From NCBI RefSeq assembly GCF_002285795.1, contig NZ_CP022961.1, forward strand, positions 3,042,001-3,106,000: DNA of 64,000 nt, read 5' to 3'. Position numbers and translations under genes: made by a program. Positions 8,254 through 15,960 of the stretch are shown piece after piece; position 1 is the first letter of the stretch, and each line of letters begins with the position of its first letter. The DNA comes from Plantactinospora sp. KBS50. GTDB taxonomy: Bacteria; Actinomycetota; Actinomycetes; Mycobacteriales; Micromonosporaceae. The notes beneath the pieces were generated by a model. That model saw nothing but the letters and a program-made list of their open reading frames with translations. It had not been told where the DNA came from and did no database searches.

Positions 8254-8595
8254 CCGCCGAGGCTAGGCAGGTCATCCCGCGATTGCCCTGGCCGTACGGG
8301 TGGGCTGGCCCACACTTTTGGCCATGAGTCACCGTCAAAGCCAACGAGCGCCATCAAAAGCAGCCGGACCCACCATGTCCGCCATTCCGGTAATCACCGG
8401 ATGAACCTCGTGACGGGCGTCAGTTCCGGCGTGACCGGGGCCGGTCCGCCGGCAACCGTCGGCATCCCCCGAACGGTGGAGGTGCCGCTGGTCGCCAGGT
8501 CCGCATCGCCGCCGTCCGATCGTGCCGGTGACGGGGCGGCGCGAATCCCGGGAGTGCCGGCTGCCCGCGGCGGCGTGCCGATATGATCTCAGTCG
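8254..8595. other. Intergenic region, divergent promoters
   Basis: This 342-base gap separates the transglycosylase-like gene (minus) from the endonuclease/phosphatase gene (plus). It holds a perfect TATGAT hexamer at 8582-8587 next to the plus-strand start and a short inverted repeat CCGGTAATCACCGG at 8387-8400. Its GC content drops near 8320-8400. I see no convincing small gene or riboswitch. Confidence 0.6.
8582..8587 (+). promoter_or_regulatory. -10 element for a probably leaderless transcript
   Basis: TATGAT ends eight bases before GTG 8596. An initiation site about seven bases downstream of the hexamer would coincide with the start codon, and there is no Shine-Dalgarno sequence, as expected for a leaderless actinobacterial mRNA. 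No clear -35 element is visible. Confidence 0.5.
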
Positions 8596-9549
8596 GTGAC
8601 CGCACCGATCGAGGCGACCGACAAACAACCGGTGGCCCGCACCCGCGCCCGCCGGCCCGGCCTGGTGCTGGCCGGTGTCGCCGTGCTGCTCGCCGCCGGC
8701 ATCGTGGGACACCGGATGATCCCCAACGTCCGCGGCATCGGCAGCCTGGCCGACACCACCCTCCCGTACACGATCCTGGTCCTGCCGCTGCTCGCGCTGG
8801 CGGCGCTGCTGCGTCGCTCCCGGGTGGCGCTGGCCGCCATCGGCCTGCCGGCGCTGGCCTGGACCGTGCTGGTCGGCCTGCCCTGGCTGCCCGACGCCGG
8901 CGGCGGCCCGGTGCAGTTCCGGGTGGCCACCCAGAACCTGATGGCCGGGAACCCGGAGCCGGTCGCCACGGTCACCGCGCTGCTGGACGGCGACCCGGAC
9001 CTGATCGCGCTGGAGGAGATCGGCGACGACGACCGGGCGGCGGTGCAGGACGCGCTGGGTGCCCGCTATCCGTACCGGGCCACGATCTCCACGGTGGGGC
9101 TGTGGAGCCGCTTCCCGCTCAGCCAGGACGTCGGGGTGGACACCGGGCTGGGCTGGACCCGGGCGCTGCGCGCCGTGGTGGCCGCGCCCGGCGGCGACGT
9201 GGCGGTCTACGTGGTGCACCTGGGCTCCGCCCGGGCCGGCGCCACCAGCGTGCGGGACCGCAGCGTGCGGGCGCTGGCGCAGCGGGTACGGGAGGACCCG
9301 GCGCGGCAGTTGATCGTGATGGGTGACCTGAACACGGCCACCACCGACCGGGTGATCGGCCCGCTGACCAGCCAGCTCTCCGACGCACAGGCCGAGGCCG
9401 GGCTCGGTCCCGGCTTCACCTGGCCGGCGCGGATGCCGCTGACCCGGCCCGATCAGGTGCTCTACCGCGGTCTCACGGCGGCCCAGGCCGGGGTGGTCCG
9501 CACGCCGGCCAGCGACCATCGCGCGGTCACCGCCGGCTTCCGGCACTGA
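8596..9549 (+). CDS. Membrane-anchored endonuclease/exonuclease/phosphatase family protein
   Basis: This 317-residue protein begins with three hydrophobic segments (about 23-40, 54-75 and 78-98; for example LVLAGVAVLLAAGIVGH), then an EEP domain from about residue 110. Family motifs are clear: RVATQNLMAG, DPDLIALEEIGDD (catalytic Glu), GLWSRFPL, VYVVHLGSARAG, LIVMGDLNTATTD and the final TPASDHRAVTAGF with the catalytic Asp-His. Membrane-tethered members act at the cell surface, but the substrate (nucleic acid, phospholipid or phosphoester) cannot be read from sequence. It converges with osmC-like 16 bases downstream. GTG 8596 is used as start because of the adjoining -10 hexamer. Confidence 0.85.
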   Translation: MTAPIEATDKQPVARTRARRPGLVLAGVAVLLAAGIVGHRMIPNVRGIGSLADTTLPYTILVLPLLALAALLRRSRVALAAIGLPALAWTVLVGLPWLPDAGGGPVQFRVATQNLMAGNPEPVATVTALLDGDPDLIALEEIGDDDRAAVQDALGARYPYRATISTVGLWSRFPLSQDVGVDTGLGWTRALRAVVAAPGGDVAVYVVHLGSARAGATSVRDRSVRALAQRVREDPARQLIVMGDLNTATTDRVIGPLTSQLSDAQAEAGLGPGFTWPARMPLTRPDQVLYRGLTAAQAGVVRTPASDHRAVTAGFRH

Positions 9550-9565
9550 CCCCGGTCCGGGTCGG

Positions 9566-10006
9566 CTACTCGGTGACCTGCCAGGCCCGCTGCTGCGCCG
9601 CGGTGACGGTGAGCGTGTGCCGGCTCGCGTCCGTGCTGGAGAACGGCCACAGCAGGTCCGCGTGCGCGACCAGGGCGCTGAGCTGCTCCCGGGTCAGTCC
9701 GGCAGAGTCGATGCTGGCCCGCACCTCGGCCCGGTACCGGCCGTCGGCGTCCCGGCCCAGCCGCGCCTCCGCCCGGACCTGCACCGTGTGCGCCTCGTCG
9801 GTGACCTCGGCTGCCGCCTCCACCGCCGCGTGGTGCAGGCAGGACGCGAACGCCGCGGCCAGCAACTGCTCCGGTGTCAGGCCGTGGCAGTGCGGCGCCA
9901 GCGGCGAGGCGAGCGCCGTGTACAACTCGCCGTCATCGGTACGCACGTGCCCGCCCGTTGCGGTCGCCGCCGCGACATCGGGCACCCAGGAACTTGACTG
10001 CGCCAT
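9566..10006 (-). CDS. OsmC/Ohr-type peroxiredoxin
   Basis: This 146-residue OsmC-family protein begins MAQSSSWVPDVAAATATGGH. The two redox cysteine regions of the family are seen as PHCHGLTPEQLLAAAFASCLH, with the second Cys followed by HH as in many OsmC proteins; the first Cys is displaced into a short PHCHG segment. The C-terminal half has the usual alternating strands and helix. These enzymes reduce organic hydroperoxides with thiol cofactors. The ATG at 10004-10006 has CTGGGGGG upstream. It follows the alpha/beta hydrolase gene by 28 bases in the same direction and may share its transcript. Confidence 0.85.
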   Translation of the reverse strand: MAQSSSWVPDVAAATATGGHVRTDDGELYTALASPLAPHCHGLTPEQLLAAAFASCLHHAAVEAAAEVTDEAHTVQVRAEARLGRDADGRYRAEVRASIDSAGLTREQLSALVAHADLLWPFSSTDASRHTLTVTAAQQRAWQVTE

Positions 10007-10034
10007 GCCGAACCCCCCAGGTAGCTGGATCGGG

Positions 10035-10843
10035 CTACCCGGCGGGCCGGTCGCGAAACCCGTCCGCCCCGGTGGTGGCGAGGATGACCGTCGCGACCTT
10101 CTCCGGATCGTCGTACATCGGCACGTGGCCGCAGCCGGCGAGGGCGACGTGCCGGGCGGCCGGCAGCCGCCGCCGCGCGAGCGCCGCCTGCCGGTAGGGC
10201 AGGATCCGGTCCCGGGTACCCAGGCGACCGTGACCGGGACGCGGGGGTGGCCCTGGAAGGCGTACCCGCGACCGGCCCGCGCCACCGCGCGGAACGCCCG
10301 GGCGCTGCGCAACGCCCGGGCGTCGGCCAGGGCGCACTCCAGCGGCAGCCGGGACGGCCGGGCGAAGATCATGCCGAAACAGGCGGTCCGCAGCGCGCTG
10401 CCGGTGAAGATCCGCCGCAGCACCGGCTCGGGCAGCCGGGCGGCGGCCCGGTGCAGCCCCAGTACGCCGACCGCCCAGCGCAGTTGCGTCGGGGTGCAGA
10501 AGCCGGCCGGCGAGATCGCGGTGGCCGAGGCGACCCCGCCGGCCGCGGCCAGTTCCAGCGCGATCGCCCCGCCCAGGCTGTTGCCGGCCACGTGCGGCCG
10601 GTCCAGCCCGAGCGTGGCGAAGACCTCGGCCACCTCGGCGACCACCGCGGCCATGTCCGCGGGCAGGCCGGCGGCCGGCACCGGCGACTCGCCGAAGCCG
10701 GGCAGGTCGATCGCGATCACGTCGTGCGCGGCGGCCAGCCGGTCCAGCACCGGCAGCCAGGCCCGCCAGTGGTGCCCGATGCCGTGCAGCAGCACCAGCG
10801 GCTCGCCGGCACCCCGCCGCTCGAAGACGACCTCCAGGGGCAT
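10035..10843 (-). pseudogene. Alpha/beta hydrolase, frame broken by one missing base
   Basis: From ATG 10843 the frame encodes an alpha/beta hydrolase: LVLLHGIGHHWRAW (oxyanion region), IAIDLPGFGESP, and the nucleophile elbow VAGNSLGGAIALEL (Gly-Asn-Ser-Leu-Gly). Near 10220 the frame shifts; the remainder is found one frame over as TRDRILPYRQAAL and VALAGCGHVPMYDDPEKV, which supply the catalytic Asp and His, and it stops at 10035. One extra G in the coding-strand TGGGT (10219-10221) restores a 270-residue enzyme with a complete Ser-Asp-His triad. It starts two bases after the dehydrogenase gene stop, so it belongs to the monooxygenase-dehydrogenase operon. It is probably functional in vivo. 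Confidence 0.85.
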
Positions 10844-10844
10844 C

Positions 10845-11735
10845 TCAGCCCGCCTCCGGGTCGCCGCCGGGGGCCGCGGTGTGCCGGCCGAAGGCCCGGC
10901 CCAGCGCGCGTACCTCGGCCTCCATGGCGGGTACGGAGGTCCGGGCCGAACGCCCGATGATCCGGTCGCTGACCGGGCTGACCAGCAGCGAACGGACCGC
11001 CTGGGCGACGGCGAGACCGGCCGGCACGTACACCCGGCGCTGGCGGCGCTCGATGGCCCGCACGAACGCCGCGGCGCAGACCTGCACGGAGGTGGTGCCT
11101 CCGAACGGCCAGGGCATCCGGTCCAGCGTGGCGCGGAACGCCGGCAGGTCGTCCTTGGCGTCGCGCACCAGGTCGGTGTCCACCCAGGACATGTGCGCGG
11201 TGCCGACCGAGACCCCGTGGTGGGCCAGTTCCAGCCGCAGCGCGTTGCCGAACTGCTCGGCGCCGGCCTTGGACGCGCAGTAGGCCGCCATCCCGGGCAG
11301 CGCGGCGAAGGCGGCGGCGCTGGAGACGATCAGCAGGTAGCCGCGGCTGGCGATCAGCGCCGCGGCCGTGGCGCTGGCGGTGCGGATGACCCCGATCAGG
11401 TTCACCTCGACGGTCCGGACCAGCGCCGCCACCTCGCCGGCGGCGACCGTGCCCCGGTTGGCGACGCCCGCGTTGGCCACCACCGCGTCGATCCGGCCGT
11501 ACCGGTCCAGGGTGCCGCGTACCGCGGCGGCCAGCGCGGCCTGGTCGGTCACGTCGGCGCGGAACCAGGCGTGCTGCCCACCGAGTTCGCGGGCGAGGTC
11601 GGCGAGCCGGTCCGGCTCCAGGCCGACCAGCGCGAGCCGGGCGCCGCGGGCGGCGGCCAGCCGCGCGGTGTGCGCGCCGATCCCGCGGGCCGCGCCGGTG
11701 ACCAGGACGACCCGTCCTGACAGTACGGAGGTCAC
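10845..11735 (-). CDS. Short-chain dehydrogenase/reductase
   Basis: This 296-residue SDR has VVLVTGAARGIGAHTARLAA (TGxxxGxG cofactor loop), VVANAGVANRG (NAG), IVSSAAAFAALPGMAAYCASKAG (Ser...YxxxK catalytic residues) and an extended C-terminal tail of about 60 residues. RADVTD in the strand after the first helix is usual for the family. GTG 11735 overlaps the stop of the monooxygenase gene (GTGA) and is preceded by GAAGGGAAGGAAG. It sits between a Baeyer-Villiger-type monooxygenase and an alpha/beta hydrolase, an arrangement that suggests sequential oxidation of a hydrophobic or ketone substrate. The substrate is unknown. Confidence 0.9.
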   Translation of the reverse strand: MTSVLSGRVVLVTGAARGIGAHTARLAAARGARLALVGLEPDRLADLARELGGQHAWFRADVTDQAALAAAVRGTLDRYGRIDAVVANAGVANRGTVAAGEVAALVRTVEVNLIGVIRTASATAAALIASRGYLLIVSSAAAFAALPGMAAYCASKAGAEQFGNALRLELAHHGVSVGTAHMSWVDTDLVRDAKDDLPAFRATLDRMPWPFGGTTSVQVCAAAFVRAIERRQRRVYVPAGLAVAQAVRSLLVSPVSDRIIGRSARTSVPAMEAEVRALGRAFGRHTAAPGGDPEAG

Positions 11736-13267
11736 GCCCACTTCCTTCCCTTCGCTTGCGGTGTGGCGGCGCCGGCCGGCCCGCCCGCCCCGACCGCCCC
11801 GCCCACCGGGACCGGCCGGTAGGCGTGCCGGTCGAGGCGGCGGTTGCGCAGCCAGTAGGTCCAGGTGTAGCCGGGCCAGAGCGTCGAGTTGCGGCCGGTG
11901 GCGTCGAGGTACCAACTGCGGCAGCCGCCGCTGGTCCAGACGGTGTGCCGCATCCGCCGGTCCACCGCGGCCACGAAGGCGTCCTGGGCGGCGGGGGTCG
12001 GCTCGACCGGGGCGCCGAGGCGTTCGGACAGCCGCAGCACGCCGAGCAGGTGGTCGAGCTGGGACTCGATCATGAATACCACCGAGTTGTGCCCGAGCCC
12101 GGTGTTCGGCCCGAGCAGCAGCACCAGGTTGGGGAAGCCGGTCACCGTGCTGCCCCGGTACGCCCGCATGCTGGCGCCCCACGCCTCCCGCAGGCTGCGC
12201 CCGTCCCGGCCGCGCACCAGGTCGGCGACCGGCGGCTCGGTGACCGAGAAGCCGGTGCCGAAGATGATCGTGTCCACCTCGCGCGTCGCGCCGTCCACGG
12301 TGCCGACACCCGCCGGCCGGATCTCGCCGATCGCCTCGCTGACCAGTTCGACGTTGGCCCTGGTCAGCGCCGGGTAGTAGTCGTTGGACAGCAGCACCCG
12401 CTTGCAGCCCATCGTGTAGTGCGGGGTGAGCCGCGCCCGCAGCCGCGGATCGGGCACGGCCGCGCGCAGGTGCCGGCGGGCGAGCGTCTGCGCCGCGCGC
12501 ATCACGGCCGGGCGCAGGAACGCGGTGGCGGCCAGCTCCCGGCTCCAGTACACGCCGGCCCGGGCCAGCCGCCGGGTGACCGGCACCGCCCGGAACAGCC
12601 GCCGCTCCCAGTCCCGGATGGCGCGGTCGGCCCGTGGCAACACCCACGGCGGGGTGCGCTGGAACACGTACAGCCGGTCCACCCGCGGGGCGATCCGCGG
12701 GATGAACTGGATCGCCGAGGCGCCGGTGCCCACGACGGCCACCCGGCGGCCGGTCAGGTCGAGGTCGTGCCGCCAGCGGGCCGAGTGGAAGACCTCGCCG
12801 GCGAAGCCGGCCAGCCCGGGCAGGTCGGGCAGCGCCGGCTCGGAGAGCGGCCCGCCGGCCAGCACCAGGAACTCGGCCCGGTACGGCCCGCCCGAGGTGT
12901 CGACCAGCCAGCGTCCGGTCTGCCCGTCCCAGCGTGCCCCGGTGACCTCGTGTCCCAACCGCAGGTGCGTGCGCAGGTCGAACCGGTCCACGCAGTCGCG
13001 CAGGTACGCCCAGATCTCCGGCTGCGCCGAGAAGCTGCGCGACCAGTCGGGGTTGGGGGCGAAGGAGAGCGAGTACATGTGCGACGGGACGTCGCAGGCG
13101 CAGCCCGGGTAGGTGTTGTCCCGCCAGGTGCCGCCGACCTCGGTGCCGCGGTCGAAGACGAGGAAGTCGCGGTACCCGCGCTGGCGGAGCCGGATCGCGG
13201 TGCCGATCCCGCCGAAGCCGGCGCCCAGCACGGCGATCCGGACGCTGGTGCGCTGCGGGCTGGCCAT
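11732..13267 (-). CDS. Flavin-containing monooxygenase, Baeyer-Villiger type
   Basis: This 511-residue flavoprotein has an N-terminal FAD-binding loop (IAVLGAGFGGIGTAIRL), the Baeyer-Villiger fingerprint FxGxxxHxxxW as FAGEVFHSARW, a second NADPH-binding loop (VAVVGTGASAIQFIP), and the later IIFGTGF motif. These enzymes use NADPH and oxygen to insert oxygen into ketones or to oxidise heteroatoms. It starts the minus-strand cluster with the SDR and the hydrolase, a combination like the mymA region of Mycobacterium tuberculosis (known family context), where it affects envelope lipids. ATG 13267 follows GAGGAG at good spacing. Confidence 0.92.
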   Translation of the reverse strand: MASPQRTSVRIAVLGAGFGGIGTAIRLRQRGYRDFLVFDRGTEVGGTWRDNTYPGCACDVPSHMYSLSFAPNPDWSRSFSAQPEIWAYLRDCVDRFDLRTHLRLGHEVTGARWDGQTGRWLVDTSGGPYRAEFLVLAGGPLSEPALPDLPGLAGFAGEVFHSARWRHDLDLTGRRVAVVGTGASAIQFIPRIAPRVDRLYVFQRTPPWVLPRADRAIRDWERRLFRAVPVTRRLARAGVYWSRELAATAFLRPAVMRAAQTLARRHLRAAVPDPRLRARLTPHYTMGCKRVLLSNDYYPALTRANVELVSEAIGEIRPAGVGTVDGATREVDTIIFGTGFSVTEPPVADLVRGRDGRSLREAWGASMRAYRGSTVTGFPNLVLLLGPNTGLGHNSVVFMIESQLDHLLGVLRLSERLGAPVEPTPAAQDAFVAAVDRRMRHTVWTSGGCRSWYLDATGRNSTLWPGYTWTYWLRNRRLDRHAYRPVPVGGAVGAGGPAGAATPQAKGRKWA

Positions 13268-13295
13268 CCGGGCGGCTCCTCGGCTGCGAGACGTC

Positions 13296-13337
13296 GGCGG
13301 TTCGGTTTCGGCGGTTCGGTGCCGGCGGTTCGGTGCC
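13296..13337. repeat. 14-bp tandem repeat, three copies
   Basis: The unit GGCGGTTCGGTGCC is repeated three times head to tail; the first copy ends TTTC instead of TGCC. It lies 29-70 bases upstream of the monooxygenase start codon and may form part of its 5' leader. Confidence 0.8.
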
Positions 13338-13504
13338 GGCGGGGGCCACCCGGCCCGGACCGGGTCCGGTGCCCCGCGGCACCTTCGGACATCGAAAAGT
13401 TACCACCGGGTAAGGACGGGTGGAAGGCGAACGCCGCGCCCATCGAACGGGGGATTTTCCGGCAAAGGCGATAACTGTGGACCCTTCCGTTCATGTGTGG
13501 GCCG

Positions 13505-13542
13505 CACAGCTGGTACACAGGCGGGGCCGGGGTCGCGCACAG
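13505..13542 (+). promoter_or_regulatory. Putative OmpR-type operator with phased CACAG elements
   Basis: CACAG occurs at 13505, 13516 and 13538, that is at spacings of 11 and 22 bases, so all lie on the same DNA face. OmpR/PhoB-type regulators typically bind direct repeats with an 11-base period, and the adjacent gene encodes such a regulator, so autoregulation is a plausible inference. No binding data support it. Confidence 0.35.
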
Positions 13543-13571
13543 CGGGGCTCGGCACGCTGGGAGGCATGGTC

Positions 13572-14312
13572 ATGAACGGGCGAGTCGCCACCGGGCACCT
13601 GGAGCTGCGTCGCCCGGACGGGGAGCCGGTCCGGGTGCTGGTGGTGGACGACGAGGCGACGCTGACCGACCTGCTGTCGATGGCGCTGCGGTACGAGGGC
13701 TGGGAGGTGCGCAGCGCCGGCACCGGCAGCGCCGCGGTCCGGCTGGCCCGGCAGTTCCAGCCGGACGCGGTGGTGCTGGACGTGATGCTGCCCGACTTCG
13801 ACGGGCTGGAGGTGCTCAAGCGGCTGCGCGCGCACGACCCGGCCATCCCGGTGCTGTTCCTCACCGCCCGGGACGCGGTGGAGGAGCGGATCGCCGGGCT
13901 CACGGCCGGCGGCGACGACTACGTGACCAAGCCGTTCAGCCTGGAGGAGGTCATTGCCCGGCTGCGCGGGCTGATGCGCCGGGCCGGATCCGCGGTGACC
14001 GCCCGGGAGGAGGCGGTGCTCTCGGTCGGGGACCTGACCCTGGACGAGGACAGCCACGAGGTACGCCGTGACGGGCAGCTCATCGCGCTCACCGCCACCG
14101 AGTTCGAACTGCTGCGCTACCTGATGCGCAACCCGCGCCGGGTGCTGAGCAAGGCACAGATCCTCGACCGGGTGTGGAACTACGACTTCGGCGGCCAGGC
14201 CAACGTGGTCGAGCTGTACATCTCGTACCTGCGCAAGAAGATCGACGCCGGTCGGAGCCCGATGATCCACACGCTGCGCGGGGCGGGATATGTCCTCAAG
14301 CCCGCCGAGTGA
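13572..14312 (+). CDS. OmpR/PhoB-family response regulator
   Basis: This 246-residue regulator has an N-terminal receiver domain (VRVLVVDDEATLTDLL, VVLDVMLPDFDG with phosphoacceptor Asp, VLFLTARD, DYVTKPFSLEE) and a C-terminal winged helix (LTATEFELLRYLMRNPRRVL, VVELYISYLRKKID, IHTLRGAGYVLKP). ATG 13572 is spaced seven bases from GGGAGG; an ATG six bases earlier is too close to that site. It overlaps the histidine kinase gene by 23 bases, forming a cognate pair. The downstream membrane glycosyltransferase is a candidate target, as regulator-kinase-GT39 groups recur in Gram-positive bacteria. Confidence 0.94.
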   Translation: MNGRVATGHLELRRPDGEPVRVLVVDDEATLTDLLSMALRYEGWEVRSAGTGSAAVRLARQFQPDAVVLDVMLPDFDGLEVLKRLRAHDPAIPVLFLTARDAVEERIAGLTAGGDDYVTKPFSLEEVIARLRGLMRRAGSAVTAREEAVLSVGDLTLDEDSHEVRRDGQLIALTATEFELLRYLMRNPRRVLSKAQILDRVWNYDFGGQANVVELYISYLRKKIDAGRSPMIHTLRGAGYVLKPAE

Positions 14313-15915
14313 CGACCCCGGCGCGGACCGCCCGGACCGCCCGGACCGCCCGGACCGGTTGGGCCGGTTGGGCCGGTTGGGCCGGACGGTCCGTCCGCGC
14401 CGGGCCCTCCGGCCGGGCCGGTGGTTCGCCGCCGCCCGGTCCTGGTGGGCCGGGCACACCCTGAACTACCGGCTGCTGGTGGCCGTGCTCACCCTGCTGG
14501 CGGCGGTCTGCGTGGCCATCGGGGCGGTCACCACCGTCGCGCTGCACAACATCCTGGTCTACCAACTGGACCGGCAGCTCACCGCCACGGCCAACCGGGG
14601 CGAGGGGCCGCGCGGCCGGTGGCAGCCGCCGTACGAGCAGCCGCCGCCCTCGGACGACCCGCAGTTCAGCGGGGAGGACTTCCCGTTCCCGCCCGGCGTA
14701 CCGGTCGGCACCGTCATCAGCCGGTGGAGCGACGGCCGGATGGTCTTCGCGCTGATCTACGAGGAGCAGGGCACCGCCCGGCGGCTGGCCGCGGCGGAGG
14801 CGGCGCCGCTTTCCGGGGTGCCCCGCAACGGCGAGGCGCACACGCACACCCTGGGCGACCTCGGCGACTACCGGCTGGTCAGCGAGACGATGCCGAACGG
14901 CGACCAGATGATCACCGGGCTGCCGCTGGCGGACGTCCAGCAGACCCTGTGGTGGATGGTCGCAGCCGAGGCGGCGGTCGCCGGGGCCGGACTGATCGCG
15001 GCCGGCACCGCCGGCACGTTCATCGTGCGCGGCGCGCTGCGGCCGCTGCGGCGGGTGGCCGCCACCGCCGGCCGGGTCGCCGAACTGCCGCTGCACCGCG
15101 GCGAGGTGGCGCTCTTCGAGCGGGTGCCCGACGCCGACACCGACCCGCGGACCGAGGTGGGCCAGGTGGGCTCCGCGCTCAACCGGATGCTGGGTCACGT
15201 CGGCGCCGCGCTCGCCGCCCGGCACGCCAGCGAGACCCGGGTACGGCAGTTCGTGGCCGACGCGAGCCACGAACTGCGTACGCCGCTGGCGGCCATCCGC
15301 GGGTACGCCGAGCTGACCCGGCGTTCCCGCGAGGAGGTCCCGCCGGACCTGGCGCACGCGCTGGGCCGGGTCGAGTCGGAGACCACCCGGATGACCCGGC
15401 TGGTCGACGACCTGCTGCTGCTGGCCCGGCTGGACTCGGGCCGGCCGCTGGCCACCGAGCCGGTCGACCTGTCCGCGCTGGTGGTCGACGTGGTGGGGGA
15501 CGCCCACGCGGCCGGGCCGGCGCACACCTGGCGGCTGGACCTGCCGCCGGACGCGGTCCGGGTGTGCGGCGACGACAGCCGGCTGCATCAGGCCGTGGCG
15601 AACCTGCTGGCCAACGCGCGCACGCACACGCCGCCGGGCACCGTGGTCACCACCGGGCTGACCGAGGTCGACGGGATGGCCGAACTCACCGTCACCGACG
15701 ACGGGCCGGGCATCCCCGCCGAGCTGCTGCCGGAGATCTTCGAACGGTTCGCCCGGGGGGACAGCTCCCGGTCCCGGGCCGCCGGCAGCACCGGGCTCGG
15801 CCTGGCGATCGTGGCCGCCGTGGTCGAGGCGCACGGCGGCACGGTGACGGTGCACAGCCGACCCGGGCGGACCGCGTTCACCGTCCGGCTGCCGCTGCTC
15901 ACAGCCGCCGCATAG
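14290..15915 (+). CDS. Membrane sensor histidine kinase
   Basis: This 541-residue kinase has a repetitive Asp/Arg/Pro and Leu/Gly/Arg N-terminus, a first membrane segment (about 58-82, LLVAVLTLLAAVCVAIGAV), an extracellular sensor region of about 130 residues, and a second membrane segment (about 218-245). A HAMP-like linker (LRPLRRVAATAGRVAE) follows. The catalytic core shows ADASHELRTPLAAIRGY (phosphoacceptor His), VANLLANARTHT (N box), VTDDGPGIP (G1), FERFARGD (F box) and STGLGLAIV (G2). It overlaps the regulator gene, so both are translated together. The extracellular signal cannot be inferred. Confidence 0.94.
   Translation: MSSSPPSDDPGADRPDRPDRPDRLGRLGRLGRTVRPRRALRPGRWFAAARSWWAGHTLNYRLLVAVLTLLAAVCVAIGAVTTVALHNILVYQLDRQLTATANRGEGPRGRWQPPYEQPPPSDDPQFSGEDFPFPPGVPVGTVISRWSDGRMVFALIYEEQGTARRLAAAEAAPLSGVPRNGEAHTHTLGDLGDYRLVSETMPNGDQMITGLPLADVQQTLWWMVAAEAAVAGAGLIAAGTAGTFIVRGALRPLRRVAATAGRVAELPLHRGEVALFERVPDADTDPRTEVGQVGSALNRMLGHVGAALAARHASETRVRQFVADASHELRTPLAAIRGYAELTRRSREEVPPDLAHALGRVESETTRMTRLVDDLLLLARLDSGRPLATEPVDLSALVVDVVGDAHAAGPAHTWRLDLPPDAVRVCGDDSRLHQAVANLLANARTHTPPGTVVTTGLTEVDGMAELTVTDDGPGIPAELLPEIFERFARGDSSRSRAAGSTGLGLAIVAAVVEAHGGTVTVHSRPGRTAFTVRLPLLTAAA
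14325..14386 (+). repeat. 9-bp coding microsatellites in the kinase N-terminus
   Basis: Two adjoining 9-base arrays, GGACCGCCC (three copies) and GGTTGGGCC (three copies), encode Asp-Arg-Pro and Leu-Gly-Arg triplets. Copy-number change would keep the frame and alter only the cytoplasmic N-terminal length of the kinase. Confidence 0.8.
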
Positions 15916-15960
15916 CCTGTGCATGGCAGCGCGCCAGCCGGGTCGTCGAGGCTTGCGGGT

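Larger units (their letters stand above)
13268..13571. other. Intergenic region between divergent genes
   Basis: These 304 bases separate the monooxygenase gene (minus) from the response regulator (plus). They hold a 14-bp tandem array near the monooxygenase start and, nearer the regulator, three CACAG elements in 11-base phase. The stretch 13390-13480 is the least GC-rich part and probably contains the regulator promoter, for example around CGATAACT at 13467-13474. No small gene is evident. Confidence 0.55.

Noticed and set aside
8254-8595. Riboswitch (for example c-di-AMP type) before the transglycosylase-like gene
   Set aside because: I could not find the conserved core elements; only one short inverted repeat is present.
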